From assembly GCA_041920565.1 (NCBI GenBank), contig JBHGXS010000001.1:35626-99625 (forward strand): 64,000 nt of DNA. The letters run 5' to 3'. Each line of letters begins with the position of its first letter. Position 1 is the stretch's first letter. Made by a program: the position numbers and the translations under genes. This stretch comes from JAGHKQ01 sp041920565 (GTDB taxonomy: Bacteria; Bacillota; Bacilli; Bacillales; Bacillaceae_G). Below are positions 1 through 8,904 of the stretch, one piece after another. The notes under the pieces were generated by a model. The model did not search any database. It was given only the letters and a program-made list of their open reading frames with translations, and was not told where the DNA came from.

Positions 1-1
1 C

Positions 2-244
2 CGCCTTGCGATTACTGAGCAAGAAGCGGAGAAATTTTCAAAGCAGTTGGATGCAATTCTTACGTTTGCGGAGCAATTGAATGAACTGGATACTGAAAAT
101 GTACAACCGACGTCTCACGTATTGAATATGAAAAATGTAATGCGTGAAGATGTGGCAGAAAAAGGATTACCAGTAGAGGAAGTATTGAAAAATGCACCGG
201 ATCATAAAGATGGTCAAATACGTGTACCTGCAATTATAGAATAG
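2..244 (+). CDS. gatC: Asp/Glu-tRNA amidotransferase subunit C, 5' end cut by window
   Basis: This is the small subunit of the GatCAB complex that converts Glu-tRNA(Gln) or Asp-tRNA(Asn) into the correctly charged tRNA in the cytosol. The reading frame is open from base 2, before the first ATG at 47, and starts with RLAITEQEAEKF, which sits about 16 residues into the usual GatC protein; the true start is outside the window. The tail GLPVEEVLKNAPDH is the conserved GatC C-terminus. It lies 15 bases upstream of gatA with a GGGGGAGGGGAG ribosome binding site between them, so the three subunits form one operon. The identification is firm from family resemblance and gene order. Confidence 0.95.
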   Translation, partial: RLAITEQEAEKFSKQLDAILTFAEQLNELDTENVQPTSHVLNMKNVMREDVAEKGLPVEEVLKNAPDHKDGQIRVPAIIE

Positions 245-259
245 GGGGAGGGGAGAAAC

Positions 260-1720
260 ATGTCATTATTTGATTATTCTGTATCTGAGTTACATAAGAA
301 GTTACATAGTAAAGAAGTTTCGGTTTCAGATTTAGTAGATGAATCCTATAAGCGTATTGCGCAAGTAGATGATAAAGTACAAGCGTTCCTTACTTTGGAT
401 GAGGAAAATGCACGTGCAAAAGCAAAGGAAATAGACAACAAGCTTGGTCAAGCAGATGAGTACGGTTTATTATTCGGCATGCCGATCGGTATAAAAGATA
501 ACATTGTAACGAAAGGTCTTCGCACAACGTGTGCAAGTAAAATATTAGCTAACTTTGATCCTATTTATGACGCAACTGTTATTCAAAAGCTCAATCAGGC
601 AGAAGCCATCACAATCGGAAAATTAAACATGGATGAATTTGCGATGGGGTCTTCGAATGAGAACTCCGGCTTCCATCCGACAAAAAATCCGTGGAACTTG
701 GAATACGTTCCGGGCGGCTCCAGCGGCGGCTCTGCGGCATCTGTTGCGGCAGGGGAAGTATTATTCTCTTTAGGTTCCGACACAGGCGGTTCCATTCGCC
801 AACCGGCTGCGTATTGCGGGGTAGTCGGCTTGAAACCTACGTACGGACGGGTGTCACGTTACGGTCTTGTTGCATTTGCGTCTTCTCTTGATCAAATCGG
901 ACCGATTACACGTACGGTAGAAGATAATGCATACTTGCTGCAAGCTATTGCAGGATTGGATAAAATGGATGCTACATCTGCCAATGTAGAGGTACCCGAC
1001 TACGTATCTTCTTTAACAGGTGATGTAAGAGGATTACGCATTGCGGTTCCGAAAGAATACTTAGGCGAAGGGGTAAGCGAAGAAGCCCGCCAAGCCGTAT
1101 TAGATGCATTAAAAGTATTAGAGGGCATGGGTGCAACATGGGAAGAGGTATCTCTGCCTCATTCTAAATATGCATTAGCTACATATTATTTGTTATCTTC
1201 TTCTGAAGCATCTGCAAACTTGGCGCGTTTTGACGGTGTACGTTACGGTGTACGTTCCGATAACGCGGCGAATTTGATAGAAATGTACAAGCAAACGCGC
1301 AGCGAAGGTTTTGGAGACGAGGTAAAACGCCGTATTATGCTTGGTACGTTTGCATTGAGTTCCGGATACTACGATGCGTATTATAAGAAAGCTCAAAAAG
1401 TACGTACATTAATTAAAAATGACTTTGAAAACGTATTTGAAAACTATGATGTTATCATTGGACCGACAGCTCCGACAACTGCGTTTAAAATCGGTGAAAA
1501 AATGGATGACCCAATGACGATGTATGCAAATGATATTTTAACGATTCCGGTCAACCTTGCAGGTGTTCCTGGTATCTCTGTTCCATGCGGATTCGGGGCA
1601 AACGGCATGCCGCTGGGGCTGCAGATTATCGGCAAGCATTTCGATGAATCGACTGTATACCGTGTGGCTCACGCATTCGAGCAAGCAACAAATTATCATA
1701 AGCAAAAACCACAATTGTAA
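260..1720 (+). CDS. gatA: Asp/Glu-tRNA amidotransferase subunit A
   Basis: This is the glutaminase/amidase subunit that frees ammonia from glutamine for the transamidation done by GatB. The 486-residue length is normal for GatA. The amidase-signature catalytic set is visible: Lys79 in GIKDN, the cis-serine at about 154 in GGSSGGS, and the nucleophile Ser178 in GSDTGGS. The start at 260 follows a purine-rich GGGGAGGGGAG stretch at good spacing. It is the middle gene of gatCAB, 14 bases before gatB. Nothing is missing or odd. Confidence 0.97.
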   Translation: MSLFDYSVSELHKKLHSKEVSVSDLVDESYKRIAQVDDKVQAFLTLDEENARAKAKEIDNKLGQADEYGLLFGMPIGIKDNIVTKGLRTTCASKILANFDPIYDATVIQKLNQAEAITIGKLNMDEFAMGSSNENSGFHPTKNPWNLEYVPGGSSGGSAASVAAGEVLFSLGSDTGGSIRQPAAYCGVVGLKPTYGRVSRYGLVAFASSLDQIGPITRTVEDNAYLLQAIAGLDKMDATSANVEVPDYVSSLTGDVRGLRIAVPKEYLGEGVSEEARQAVLDALKVLEGMGATWEEVSLPHSKYALATYYLLSSSEASANLARFDGVRYGVRSDNAANLIEMYKQTRSEGFGDEVKRRIMLGTFALSSGYYDAYYKKAQKVRTLIKNDFENVFENYDVIIGPTAPTTAFKIGEKMDDPMTMYANDILTIPVNLAGVPGISVPCGFGANGMPLGLQIIGKHFDESTVYRVAHAFEQATNYHKQKPQL

Positions 1721-1734
1721 GGAGGGCGAGAAGG

Positions 1735-3165
1735 ATGAATTTTGAAACGATTATCGGTTTAGAAGTTCACGTTGAGTTAAAAACAAAATCTAAAATTTTC
1801 TCTGCAAGTCCGACAGACTTCGGTGCGCCTCCTAATACACAAACGAGTGTTATCGATTTGGGATACCCAGGCGTACTGCCGGTTCTAAACAAGCAAGCAG
1901 TGGAATTTGCTATGAAAGCTGCCATGGCTTTGAACTGTGAAGTTGCAACGGAAACAAAGTTTGACCGCAAAAACTATTTCTATCCGGACAATCCGAAAGC
2001 ATATCAAATCTCTCAATATGATAAGCCAATCGGAGAAAACGGCTGGATTGAAATTGAAGTAAACGGCAAGAAAAAGAAAATCGGCATCACTCGTCTTCAT
2101 TTAGAAGAAGATGCCGGGAAATTGACGCATACAGGTGACGGCTACTCTTTAGTTGATTTCAATCGCCAAGGTACACCTCTTATCGAAATTGTATCCGAGC
2201 CGGATATTCGTACACCTGAAGAGGCATATGCCTACCTTGAAAAACTGAAGTCTATCATTCAATATACAGGTGTATCAGACTGTAAGATGGAAGAAGGTTC
2301 ATTACGTTGTGACGCAAATATCTCCATCCGCCCAATCGGACAAGAAGAATTTGGTACAAAAACGGAGCTGAAAAACTTAAACTCTTTCGCTTTCGTGCAA
2401 AAAGGATTAGAGTATGAGGAGGCCCGCCAGCGAAAAGTATTGCTTGCCGGAGGTACAATTCAGCAAGAAACGCGCCGCTATGATGAAGCGACCAAAACGA
2501 CAATCTTAATGCGTGTGAAAGAAGGCTCTGACGACTACCGTTACTTCCCGGAACCGGACCTCGTAGAGTTATATATCGATGATGAGTGGAAAGAGCGTGT
2601 ACGCGCTCAAATTCCTGAGCTTCCAGATGCGCGCAAAAAGCGTTATGTTGAAGAGCTTGGCTTGCCTGCATATGATGCGCAAGTATTAACCATTACGAGG
2701 GAAATGGCAGACTTCTTTGAGGCGACAGTTGCAAATGGTGCGGATGCAAAGCTTGCCTCTAACTGGTTAATGGGGGATGTATCTGCTTACTTAAATAAAG
2801 AGCAAAAAGAATTGAAGGACATTGCTCTTACACCGGAAAGTCTTGCGAAGATGATCGGCTTAATTCAAAACGGTACGATTTCTTCCAAGATTGCTAAAAA
2901 AGTTTTTACGGAGTTAATCGAAAAAGGCGGAGATCCGGAGGTTATTGTGAAAGAAAAAGGCCTTGTGCAAATCTCAGATGAAGGCGCTCTTCGCAAAATT
3001 GTCGGAGAAGTATTGGATAACAATACTCAATCCGTTGAGGATTACAAAAGCGGAAAAGAACGTGCAATCGGCTTCTTAGTCGGCCAAATCATGAAAGCGA
3101 CAAAAGGACAAGCAAATCCGCCGCTTGTCAACAAAATTCTTTTGGAAGAAATTAACAAAAGATAA
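1735..3165 (+). CDS. gatB: Asp/Glu-tRNA amidotransferase subunit B
   Basis: This is the kinase/amidotransferase subunit that activates the misacylated tRNA and receives ammonia from GatA. The 476 residues match the family length. The N-terminal domain begins with ETIIGLEVHVELKT, the cradle domain contains DFNRQGTPLIEIVSEPD and LRCDANISIRP, and the C-terminal YqeY-like tRNA-binding region ends with GFLVGQIMKATKGQANP. The start follows AAGGAGGGCGAGAAGG. It is the last gene of the operon and is closed by a strong hairpin terminator directly after the stop codon. Confidence 0.97.
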   Translation: MNFETIIGLEVHVELKTKSKIFSASPTDFGAPPNTQTSVIDLGYPGVLPVLNKQAVEFAMKAAMALNCEVATETKFDRKNYFYPDNPKAYQISQYDKPIGENGWIEIEVNGKKKKIGITRLHLEEDAGKLTHTGDGYSLVDFNRQGTPLIEIVSEPDIRTPEEAYAYLEKLKSIIQYTGVSDCKMEEGSLRCDANISIRPIGQEEFGTKTELKNLNSFAFVQKGLEYEEARQRKVLLAGGTIQQETRRYDEATKTTILMRVKEGSDDYRYFPEPDLVELYIDDEWKERVRAQIPELPDARKKRYVEELGLPAYDAQVLTITREMADFFEATVANGADAKLASNWLMGDVSAYLNKEQKELKDIALTPESLAKMIGLIQNGTISSKIAKKVFTELIEKGGDPEVIVKEKGLVQISDEGALRKIVGEVLDNNTQSVEDYKSGKERAIGFLVGQIMKATKGQANPPLVNKILLEEINKR

Positions 3166-3170
3166 AAAAA

Positions 3171-3192
3171 ACACCCGGTTTGGGTGTTTTTC
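3171..3192 (+). terminator. gatCAB operon terminator
   Basis: ACACCC and GGGTGT form a stem around GGTTT, preceded by an A-run and followed by TTTTTC, only five bases past the gatB stop codon. Confidence 0.9.
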
Positions 3193-3355
3193 TTCATCAA
3201 TAAAGTTTAATTAAACGTTTGATTAAAAAATATGTCAAAAGGCAAACTACATATGGATTAAAGTTGCAAAATGCTTCTTTTAATGATAAATCTAGAAGTG
3301 TGAGGGAAAATTTGACTAGATGAAATAAAAACAATTTGAATTTAGGATGATGGGA

Positions 3356-4240
3356 ATGAAACGTGCAAGAATCATTTATAATCCGACTTCCGGTCGTGAA
3401 GTGTTTAAAAAGCACTTGCCGGAAACATTGCAGAGGCTTGAGCGTGCCGGATATGAAACGTCATGTCATGCGACAACAGGGGCAGGAGACGCAACAGTCG
3501 CAGCAGCGGCGGCAGCGGAGCGGAAATTTGATGTTGTCATTGCAGCTGGGGGAGACGGTACGTTGAATGAAGTGATCAACGGCCTTGTTAATCAAAAGCA
3601 CCGTCCACAATTTGGGATCATCCCGGTCGGCACTACAAACGATTTTGCCCGCGCAATCGGCATTCATCGCTCCATCGATGAAGCCGTTGATGTTATTTGT
3701 GCCGGTAAGACAGTACCCCTGGATATCGGACGGGCAAACGATAAGTATTTTATTAATATCGCTGGAGGCGGCCGTATTACAGAATTGACATATGAAGTGC
3801 CAAGCAAGCTGAAAACAGTGCTTGGTCAGCTGGCATATTATTTAAAAGGGATTGAGATGCTTCCGTCCTTGCACCCTACATATGTAGAGATAGAGTACGA
3901 TGGAAAAGAGCTCAAGGAAGAAATTATGATGTTTTTAATTACAAATACAACATCAGTCGGCGGTTTTGAAAAAGTAGCTCCTTACGCTTCCATCAACGAC
4001 GGTTTATTCGACTTGCTTGTGCTGAAAAAAGGATCGGTAGCCGATTTGATTAAAGCTGCGTCACAAGCATTGCGCGGCGAGCATATCAATAATCCGCAGA
4101 TTCTATATACACAAGCAAATCGTATTAAGGTAAAAACGCCGGAAGAAAAATTGATGATTAACTTAGATGGGGAATACGGCGGCGATGCGCCAATGGAATT
4201 TGAAAATCTGTATCATCATTTAGAATTGTTTGTACCATAA
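3356..4240 (+). CDS. dgkB: Diacylglycerol kinase
   Basis: This soluble diacylglycerol kinase returns diacylglycerol, released when lipoteichoic acid is made, to phosphatidic acid. The start at 3356 (MKRARIIYNPTSGREVFKK) is chosen over ATGs at 3347 and 3350 because an AGG at 3344-3346 sits nine bases upstream and the family begins this way; this gives 294 residues. The nucleotide-binding signature GGDGTLNEV follows at about residue 65, and PVGTTNDFARA, typical of DgkB/YegS kinases, comes about 30 residues later. It is a single-gene unit after gatCAB, the conserved Bacillus order, with its own terminator. Confidence 0.93.
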   Translation: MKRARIIYNPTSGREVFKKHLPETLQRLERAGYETSCHATTGAGDATVAAAAAAERKFDVVIAAGGDGTLNEVINGLVNQKHRPQFGIIPVGTTNDFARAIGIHRSIDEAVDVICAGKTVPLDIGRANDKYFINIAGGGRITELTYEVPSKLKTVLGQLAYYLKGIEMLPSLHPTYVEIEYDGKELKEEIMMFLITNTTSVGGFEKVAPYASINDGLFDLLVLKKGSVADLIKAASQALRGEHINNPQILYTQANRIKVKTPEEKLMINLDGEYGGDAPMEFENLYHHLELFVP

Positions 4241-4248
4241 AAACTAAA

Positions 4249-4278
4249 GAAAGTTGGTCATTGACCAGCTTTCATTTT
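4249..4278 (+). terminator. dgkB terminator
   Basis: GAAAGTTGGTCA pairs with TGACCAGCTTTC with one G-U pair, then ATTTTT follows; it is eight bases past the dgkB stop. Confidence 0.85.
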
Positions 4279-4304
4279 TGAAGAATAAGAAAATATAAAT
4301 TCCC

Positions 4305-4336
4305 CCACCGTAGTGCGTTGCGCTGTGGTGGTTTTT
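4305..4336 (+). terminator. Second hairpin with T-run downstream of dgkB
   Basis: CCACCGTAGTGC can pair with GCGCTGTGGTGG over 12 positions (three G-U pairs) around TT, followed by TTTTT. It stands just before the GTGCAA repeat block, so it may belong to that element rather than to dgkB. Confidence 0.6.
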
Positions 4337-4340
4337 ATAT

Positions 4341-4522
4341 GGAGACAACTATTCTGAAGCGTATCTTGAGGTTGGTGCAATGATTTTGAATTTCGTGCAA
4401 TTGTATGCTGTTTTGGTGCAATGATTTTGAATTTCGTGCAATTGTATGCTATTTTGATGCAATTATATTATCAGTTTCGTACAATGGGTGCGAAACTTGG
4501 GTGTGCCGGAACTAAAAAAGGA
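4341..4522. repeat. GTGCAA periodic intergenic repeat, copy A
   Basis: A 41-bp unit starting GGTGCAATGATTTTGAATTT occurs at 4374-4414 and again at 4415-4455 with one mismatch, followed by a partial third unit. Each unit holds two GTGCAA words, so G/CGTGCAA words stand at 4374, 4394, 4415, 4435, 4456 (GATGCAA) and 4478 (CGTACAA), about 20.5 bp apart. The flanks (GGAGACAACTAT...GAAGCGTATCTTG before, GCGAAACTTGGG...ACTAAAAAAG after) reappear around copy B near 17.25 kb, so the repeat is a larger dispersed element. No coding capacity is convincing. Confidence 0.85.
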
Positions 4523-4557
4523 CTGGGCACGGGTGGTTTTCCCGTGCTCAGTTTTTT
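4523..4557 (+). terminator. Hairpin terminator at the end of repeat copy A
   Basis: CTGGGCACGGG pairs with CCCGTGCTCAG around TGGTTTT, followed by TTTTTT. Copy B of the repeat ends in an equivalent hairpin, so it seems to be part of the repeat element. Confidence 0.8.
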
Positions 4558-4650
4558 AGGGCACAAGGAACACTTCGGAGTGTTATCACGCACGCAGAAA
4601 AGGCTGACTTTTTCAAGGAACTAAGGCTGCTGCCTGCAGCTAAGGTTTCT

Positions 4651-5706
4651 TTACCTTACAAGCTCTGCGAATTGCTCCAAAGTCGTATCATATTCAATCC
4701 AGACGCGAGGCATGAGATATAACTCGTTCGGCAATCTCTTTTCGATGAATTGTCCCTTCTTTACCGTAACCGCAAATTCATAGTACTTTTTCGTTTCCTC
4801 TACGGCCTTCTCATTAAAAAAACCGTATGGATATGACAGTGCAATTACTGGTTTTCCAGTAATCTCTTTGATTTTGTCTCGGGAGCTTTTTAACTCGTAT
4901 TCGTAGTTTTTTACTTTTGTTAAATCCGGATGAGTGGCTGAATGTGATTGGACAGAAAACAATCCGGAACCTGACATTTCTTTTAAATCCGATTTCGTTA
5001 ATCGTTTTGGTTTGCCAATCAATTCTGTAATAACAAATAACGTACCGACAGGCTGAAAGCGTTCATCTTTCAGTTTTTGGAAGACGGCATACGCATTCAA
5101 GTTATTTTTATAACCGTCATCAAACGTTACGATAATAGGTTTATTTACTCTATTTATATCTTTCCACCGCTCGAATGTCAGAAGAGTATAGCCGTTGGCT
5201 TTTAAATAGTTCATTTGCGCTTCAAAGTTTTTTGGAGATACATAGAGTTCCTTCAGGCCGCTTCCTGTGAATTCGTCAATGGAGTGATACATTAAAATAG
5301 AAACGTGTTGGGGGAATGTAATAACGGTTTGGGCCAGCAATTTCTCTGAGCCGTCTTTTGCTATACCGTATGCTGTTACATTATATTCGCCTCTTTTCGA
5401 TTGAAATCGGGTAAGGTTAAACGGGAAAGCAAAGTTATTGCGTTTATTTTTGGATTCAAAGGTTTGGGCGCTTTCCTTCCCGTCAGCAGTCCGCCAAACA
5501 CGGTAACGCACTGCAGATATCGTATCTTCTACATTATTTGTGTACAAAGTTGTAGAAGTGGATTTGTACGTAATGGGCGGATTCCATGTTATGATAGGTT
5601 CTCTTTGCAGCAGTCGAATAAAGGTATCATTTGTTAAGGCTGAAGCAGTTGAAAGGGTATACATAAAGAAAAAGAATAAAAGGAAAAGATAAAACAATTT
5701 ACGCAT
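4651..5706 (-). CDS. Secreted polysaccharide deacetylase family protein
   Basis: This is a likely exported carbohydrate esterase family 4 enzyme that removes N-acetyl groups from a cell-wall or surface glycan. A hydrophobic signal peptide (MRKLFYLFLLFFFF, cleavage probably after TASA) is followed by about 110 residues of an all-beta-looking region, then the NodB domain from ILMYHSIDEF. Visible metal and catalytic motifs are TFDDGY (motif 1) and HSATH (motif 2); SYPYGF is the usual motif 3 surrounding. The 351-residue length is normal for the accessory-domain type. The gene is monocistronic and divergent from rlmCD. The substrate cannot be told from sequence. Confidence 0.85.
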   Translation of the reverse strand: MRKLFYLFLLFFFFMYTLSTASALTNDTFIRLLQREPIITWNPPITYKSTSTTLYTNNVEDTISAVRYRVWRTADGKESAQTFESKNKRNNFAFPFNLTRFQSKRGEYNVTAYGIAKDGSEKLLAQTVITFPQHVSILMYHSIDEFTGSGLKELYVSPKNFEAQMNYLKANGYTLLTFERWKDINRVNKPIIVTFDDGYKNNLNAYAVFQKLKDERFQPVGTLFVITELIGKPKRLTKSDLKEMSGSGLFSVQSHSATHPDLTKVKNYEYELKSSRDKIKEITGKPVIALSYPYGFFNEKAVEETKKYYEFAVTVKKGQFIEKRLPNELYLMPRVWIEYDTTLEQFAELVR

Positions 5707-5906
5707 ACTGTTCCTTCTCTCTTGAAGATTTTAGATTTAGTATGCGTTAATCCAGCTATTATAAATAAAGTAATTTGTTAAATTTTTACATATAGTTTAT
5801 GGAATTTGTTGCTGTATGAACTTCCGATAAAACGTGAATAGATAAAGAAGATAAGAATATGGTACAATGTAACGCAGTGTGAATATTGAAAAAAGGAAGT
5901 AGAAAA

Positions 5907-7283
5907 ATGAGTACGAAGATTGCACCGCCAGTACAAAAAAATGAATATATAGATGTAGTATTTGAAGATTTGACACATGAAGGAGCCGGTGTCGCAAAAG
6001 TGAACGGCTATCCGATTTTTGTACAGTACGGCTTGCCTGGAGAAGAAGCAAAAATTAAAGTCATCAAAGTGAAAAAGAACTTTGCATATGGCCGTTTAAT
6101 TGAATTATATAAAGAAAGTCCGTACCGTCAAGAAGCGCCGTGTCCGGTGTATAAGCAATGCGGCGGCTGTCAGCTGCAGCACTTAAGCTACGAAGGACAA
6201 CTGAAGGCCAAAGAAAAACAGGTGCGTGATGTCATGCAGCGAATCGGCGGCCTTCAAGATGTGACCATCCATCCGGTGCTTGGAATGGAGAAGCCATGGC
6301 TATACCGCAATAAAGCCCAAGTTCCTATCGGGGAGCAGGAAGGCGGATTGGTCGCAGGATTTTATCGCCAAAACACTCATGAAATCATTGATATGGAAAA
6401 GTGCCTCATTCAGGCAGAAGAAAACGATGCGCTAATTCAAGAAGTAAAAAGCATATGCAGTAAGTACGGTGTTCAAGCGTATAATGAAGAACGCCATAAA
6501 GGGACGCTTCGTCACATTATGGCACGCTATGGTCAAGTAACGGGTGAAGTCATGCTCGTGTTCATCACAAGAACAGAGGAGCTGCCGCATAAAAAGGCAA
6601 TCATTGAAGAGGTTACAGCGAAGTTTCCCAATGTGAAATCTATCGTTCAAAATGTAAACGAAAAGCGTACAAATGTGATTTTTGGTGAAAAAACAAAAGT
6701 ACTCTATGGTTCAGAATATATTTATGATTATATCGGGGACATCAAATTTGCGATTTCCGCCCGTTCTTTTTATCAGGTGAATCCGACGCAAACGAAAGTG
6801 TTGTATGACAAAGCGCTGGAATATGCCGGACTGATGGGAGAAGAAAGCGTAATAGATGCATACTGCGGTATCGGAACCATCTCCTTATTCTTGGCACAAA
6901 AAGCAAAGAAAGTATATGGAGTAGAAATCATACCGGAAGCCATTGAGGATGCGAACCGCAACGCTGAACTGAACGGCATAACAAACGTTGAATTTGAAGT
7001 TGGTGAAGCAGAGAAAGTAATTCCAGCTTGGTATAAGAAAGGCATTCAAGCAGATGTCATTGTAGTCGATCCGCCTCGTAAAGGCTGCGATGAAGCGTTA
7101 TTGAATACCATCATCGCCATGAAGCCCAAACGAGTTGTATATGTATCATGTAATCCAGCAACGCTCGCCCGCGATTTGCGTATCCTGGAAGACGGTGGAT
7201 TCAAGACGAAGGAAATTCAGCCGGTGGATATGTTTCCTCAAACTATGCATTGTGAAGCAGTAGCATTAATAGAAAGAAGTTAA
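5907..7283 (+). CDS. rlmCD: 23S rRNA (uracil-C5)-methyltransferase RlmCD
   Basis: This is a TrmA/RumA-type SAM-dependent enzyme; the Bacillus member methylates both U747 and U1939 of 23S rRNA. The start at ATG 5907 (MSTKIAPPVQKNEY) has AAAGGAAG about eight bases upstream; an in-frame TTG at 5886 is less likely. The resulting 458 residues match B. subtilis YefA. An N-terminal TRAM domain is followed by the iron-sulfur cysteines in CPVYKQCGGC plus MEKC, the SAM motif DAYCGIGTISLFLA, DPPRKGCD, and the catalytic cysteine in YVSCNPATLARDL. An extended -10 (TGGTACAAT) lies near 5860. Confidence 0.93.
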   Translation: MSTKIAPPVQKNEYIDVVFEDLTHEGAGVAKVNGYPIFVQYGLPGEEAKIKVIKVKKNFAYGRLIELYKESPYRQEAPCPVYKQCGGCQLQHLSYEGQLKAKEKQVRDVMQRIGGLQDVTIHPVLGMEKPWLYRNKAQVPIGEQEGGLVAGFYRQNTHEIIDMEKCLIQAEENDALIQEVKSICSKYGVQAYNEERHKGTLRHIMARYGQVTGEVMLVFITRTEELPHKKAIIEEVTAKFPNVKSIVQNVNEKRTNVIFGEKTKVLYGSEYIYDYIGDIKFAISARSFYQVNPTQTKVLYDKALEYAGLMGEESVIDAYCGIGTISLFLAQKAKKVYGVEIIPEAIEDANRNAELNGITNVEFEVGEAEKVIPAWYKKGIQADVIVVDPPRKGCDEALLNTIIAMKPKRVVYVSCNPATLARDLRILEDGGFKTKEIQPVDMFPQTMHCEAVALIERS

Positions 7284-7290
7284 CATAAAG

Positions 7291-7343
7291 CAGATGGTAA
7301 CGGGGATCTGTAAAAGATTCTCGTTGTATACCGTCTGTTTTTT
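7291..7343 (+). terminator. rlmCD terminator
   Basis: CAGATGGTA...GATC pairs with GATTC...TACCGTCTG with internal mismatches, followed by TTTTTT, just after the rlmCD stop. Confidence 0.75.
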
Positions 7344-7344
7344 A

Positions 7345-7550
7345 TTAAAAAACAGTGGGATTATATAGTTTTCATGGTAAAATGTAGTTAAGATTATTGA
7401 TAATTCCTTATATAAGGATTTAAAGGGAAGTAGCGTCGGAGAAATCCGAAATAAAGTCGTCATGACATGGATTCATATCCATCGGCTTTATTGGCATATT
7501 TCTATGTCTAGCAAGACCTTTACCGTATTAGGTAAAGGTCTTTTGGTTGC
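7345..7550 (+). other. Intergenic stretch with stem-loops and a plus-strand terminator
   Basis: This 200-base gap has no credible ORF. It contains the palindrome CCTTATATAAGG, a stem ATAAAG(...)CTTTAT enclosing ATGGAT-TCAT-ATCCAT at about 7451-7491, and a perfect terminator hairpin at 7513-7544 (AAGACCTTTACC/GGTAAAGGTCTT plus TTTT). Because rlmCD already has its own terminator and the next gene runs the other way, a short non-coding transcript ending here is possible, but I see no convincing promoter. Confidence 0.35.
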
Positions 7551-7551
7551 A

Positions 7552-8820
7552 TTAAGAAGCGCTTAAAACGGTTTTTTCCTCTTTTTTTGCCTCTTTGATT
7601 AAAATCACACCTAACAAACCTATCAAAGAAAATAGGACAGGAATGATAAATCCATAATGATAGCCAACATTTATAGAATGTTGAGGAAATAAATCTAGTA
7701 CGTTTCCGAAAACGCTAGGAAATAAAACTGCACTTAAGAATCCGCCCATATTGGAAAATCCAGATACAACACCCACTTCTTTTGTAGAGAAGGATTCTCG
7801 TACCACTGCGAAAGTTAATGAGCTTGCTCCATTTCCAAAACCTATGATAAAAAGTAAAACCACTACCATAATAAATGGAGGTTTCACGCCGGATACAAAC
7901 AACCCGATCCAACTAAACAATACAATGATATGAACGAGGGTGTAGATTTTTTTAATAGAACCTAGTCGGCTTGTAATCCAACCAATTAAAGGACCACCAA
8001 TCATAGCCCCCAAAAGACCATACATAATAAGTTTGCTTGCCTCTGAACGCGGCATTCCAAATACATGAATTCCATATGGAACTCCCCACGAACCGATAAA
8101 TCCTACATATGTGCCGACCACTCCAAAATGGCAAAGGAATGTTGCCCAAGCTTGGCGAGTAGAAAACACACGGCGTAGTATCTTCCAAACACTTTCTCGA
8201 TCTTTAATAGAACTTTTATTCACTTTGGAATCATCTTTAAATATTTGTTTAGGTTTTGATACAAGAACTATATAAAGAAGATAGGATGATAACATTAAAA
8301 TAATTCCTATGGTAAGGAATGGCATTCTCCAACCTGCGAATGAAATCCACATGGAAAAAGGAACGGTAGCTGATAATGAACCAAGACCCGCAATCAATGC
8401 GATCATACCTATCAATTTTACAAATTCCTTTGCCTTAAACCACTGATTTAAAATTAAAACCAAGTTGACAAAAATGGTTGCATCTCCCATTCCAACTAAT
8501 AATCGGGAGAAAATCAAAACATATTCATTGGGAGCAAGACTGTAAATAACGCTTCCTATCCCAGTAAGAAGTGCGCCTATAATAAGAAATCGATTGGGAC
8601 CGTATCGGTCAGATAATAAACCGATCGGAATTTGAAGTCCTGCATAGGCGAAAAATTGAATACTGTTCATAAGACCTATGATAGAAGCTGAAACGTGAAA
8701 ATCCTTCATTAATTGATCGGTAATAAGTCCTGGAGCTGTTCTTTGGCCCACAATTAAAAAGTAAGCAAATAAGACGGTACCAAATACGACCCATCTATAA
8801 CTGCCTTCCTGTTTATTCAT
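7552..8820 (-). CDS. MFS transporter
   Basis: This is a 12-helix major facilitator superfamily carrier of 422 residues. The start at 8820 (MNKQEGSYRWVVFG) has GGGAGAG about 11 bases upstream. The loop 2-3 signature is visible as GLQIPIGLLSDRYGPNRFLIIGA. A central cytosolic loop (about residues 200-225, KPKQIFKDDSKVNKSS) separates the two six-helix halves. It resembles the hexuronate/phthalate-type anion:cation symporters and nitrate/nitrite-like MFS proteins, but substrate cannot be assigned. A hairpin terminator 50 bases upstream of the start suggests attenuation. Confidence 0.8.
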   Translation of the reverse strand: MNKQEGSYRWVVFGTVLFAYFLIVGQRTAPGLITDQLMKDFHVSASIIGLMNSIQFFAYAGLQIPIGLLSDRYGPNRFLIIGALLTGIGSVIYSLAPNEYVLIFSRLLVGMGDATIFVNLVLILNQWFKAKEFVKLIGMIALIAGLGSLSATVPFSMWISFAGWRMPFLTIGIILMLSSYLLYIVLVSKPKQIFKDDSKVNKSSIKDRESVWKILRRVFSTRQAWATFLCHFGVVGTYVGFIGSWGVPYGIHVFGMPRSEASKLIMYGLLGAMIGGPLIGWITSRLGSIKKIYTLVHIIVLFSWIGLFVSGVKPPFIMVVVLLFIIGFGNGASSLTFAVVRESFSTKEVGVVSGFSNMGGFLSAVLFPSVFGNVLDLFPQHSINVGYHYGFIIPVLFSLIGLLGVILIKEAKKEEKTVLSAS

Positions 8821-8873
8821 CTTGATGTATTCTCTCCCGTTTAAAATTTCGTAAGTCCTGCCCGTTCGCAAAC

Positions 8874-8904
8874 AAAAAAACAGAGCAGTGTTAACACACT
8901 GCTC
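8874..8904 (-). terminator. Terminator-like hairpin in the MFS gene leader (possible attenuator)
   Basis: On the minus strand a perfect stem GAGCAGTGT-GTTA-ACACTGCTC is followed by TG and seven T. It lies between the MFS start (8820) and any minus-strand promoter. Upstream on the same strand AACCC (about 8936) can pair with GGGTT (about 8918). It is either an attenuator or the terminator of a gene that has since been lost. Confidence 0.6.

Noticed and set aside
2255..2671. 138-codon minus-strand frame inside gatB
   Set aside because: It is antisense to a fully conserved gene and has no ribosome binding site or recognisable domain; a shadow of codon use in gatB.
7551..7575. AAGCGCTT word as a cre site near 7556
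   Set aside because: It lies in the last codons of the MFS gene, where a CcpA site would have no obvious role.
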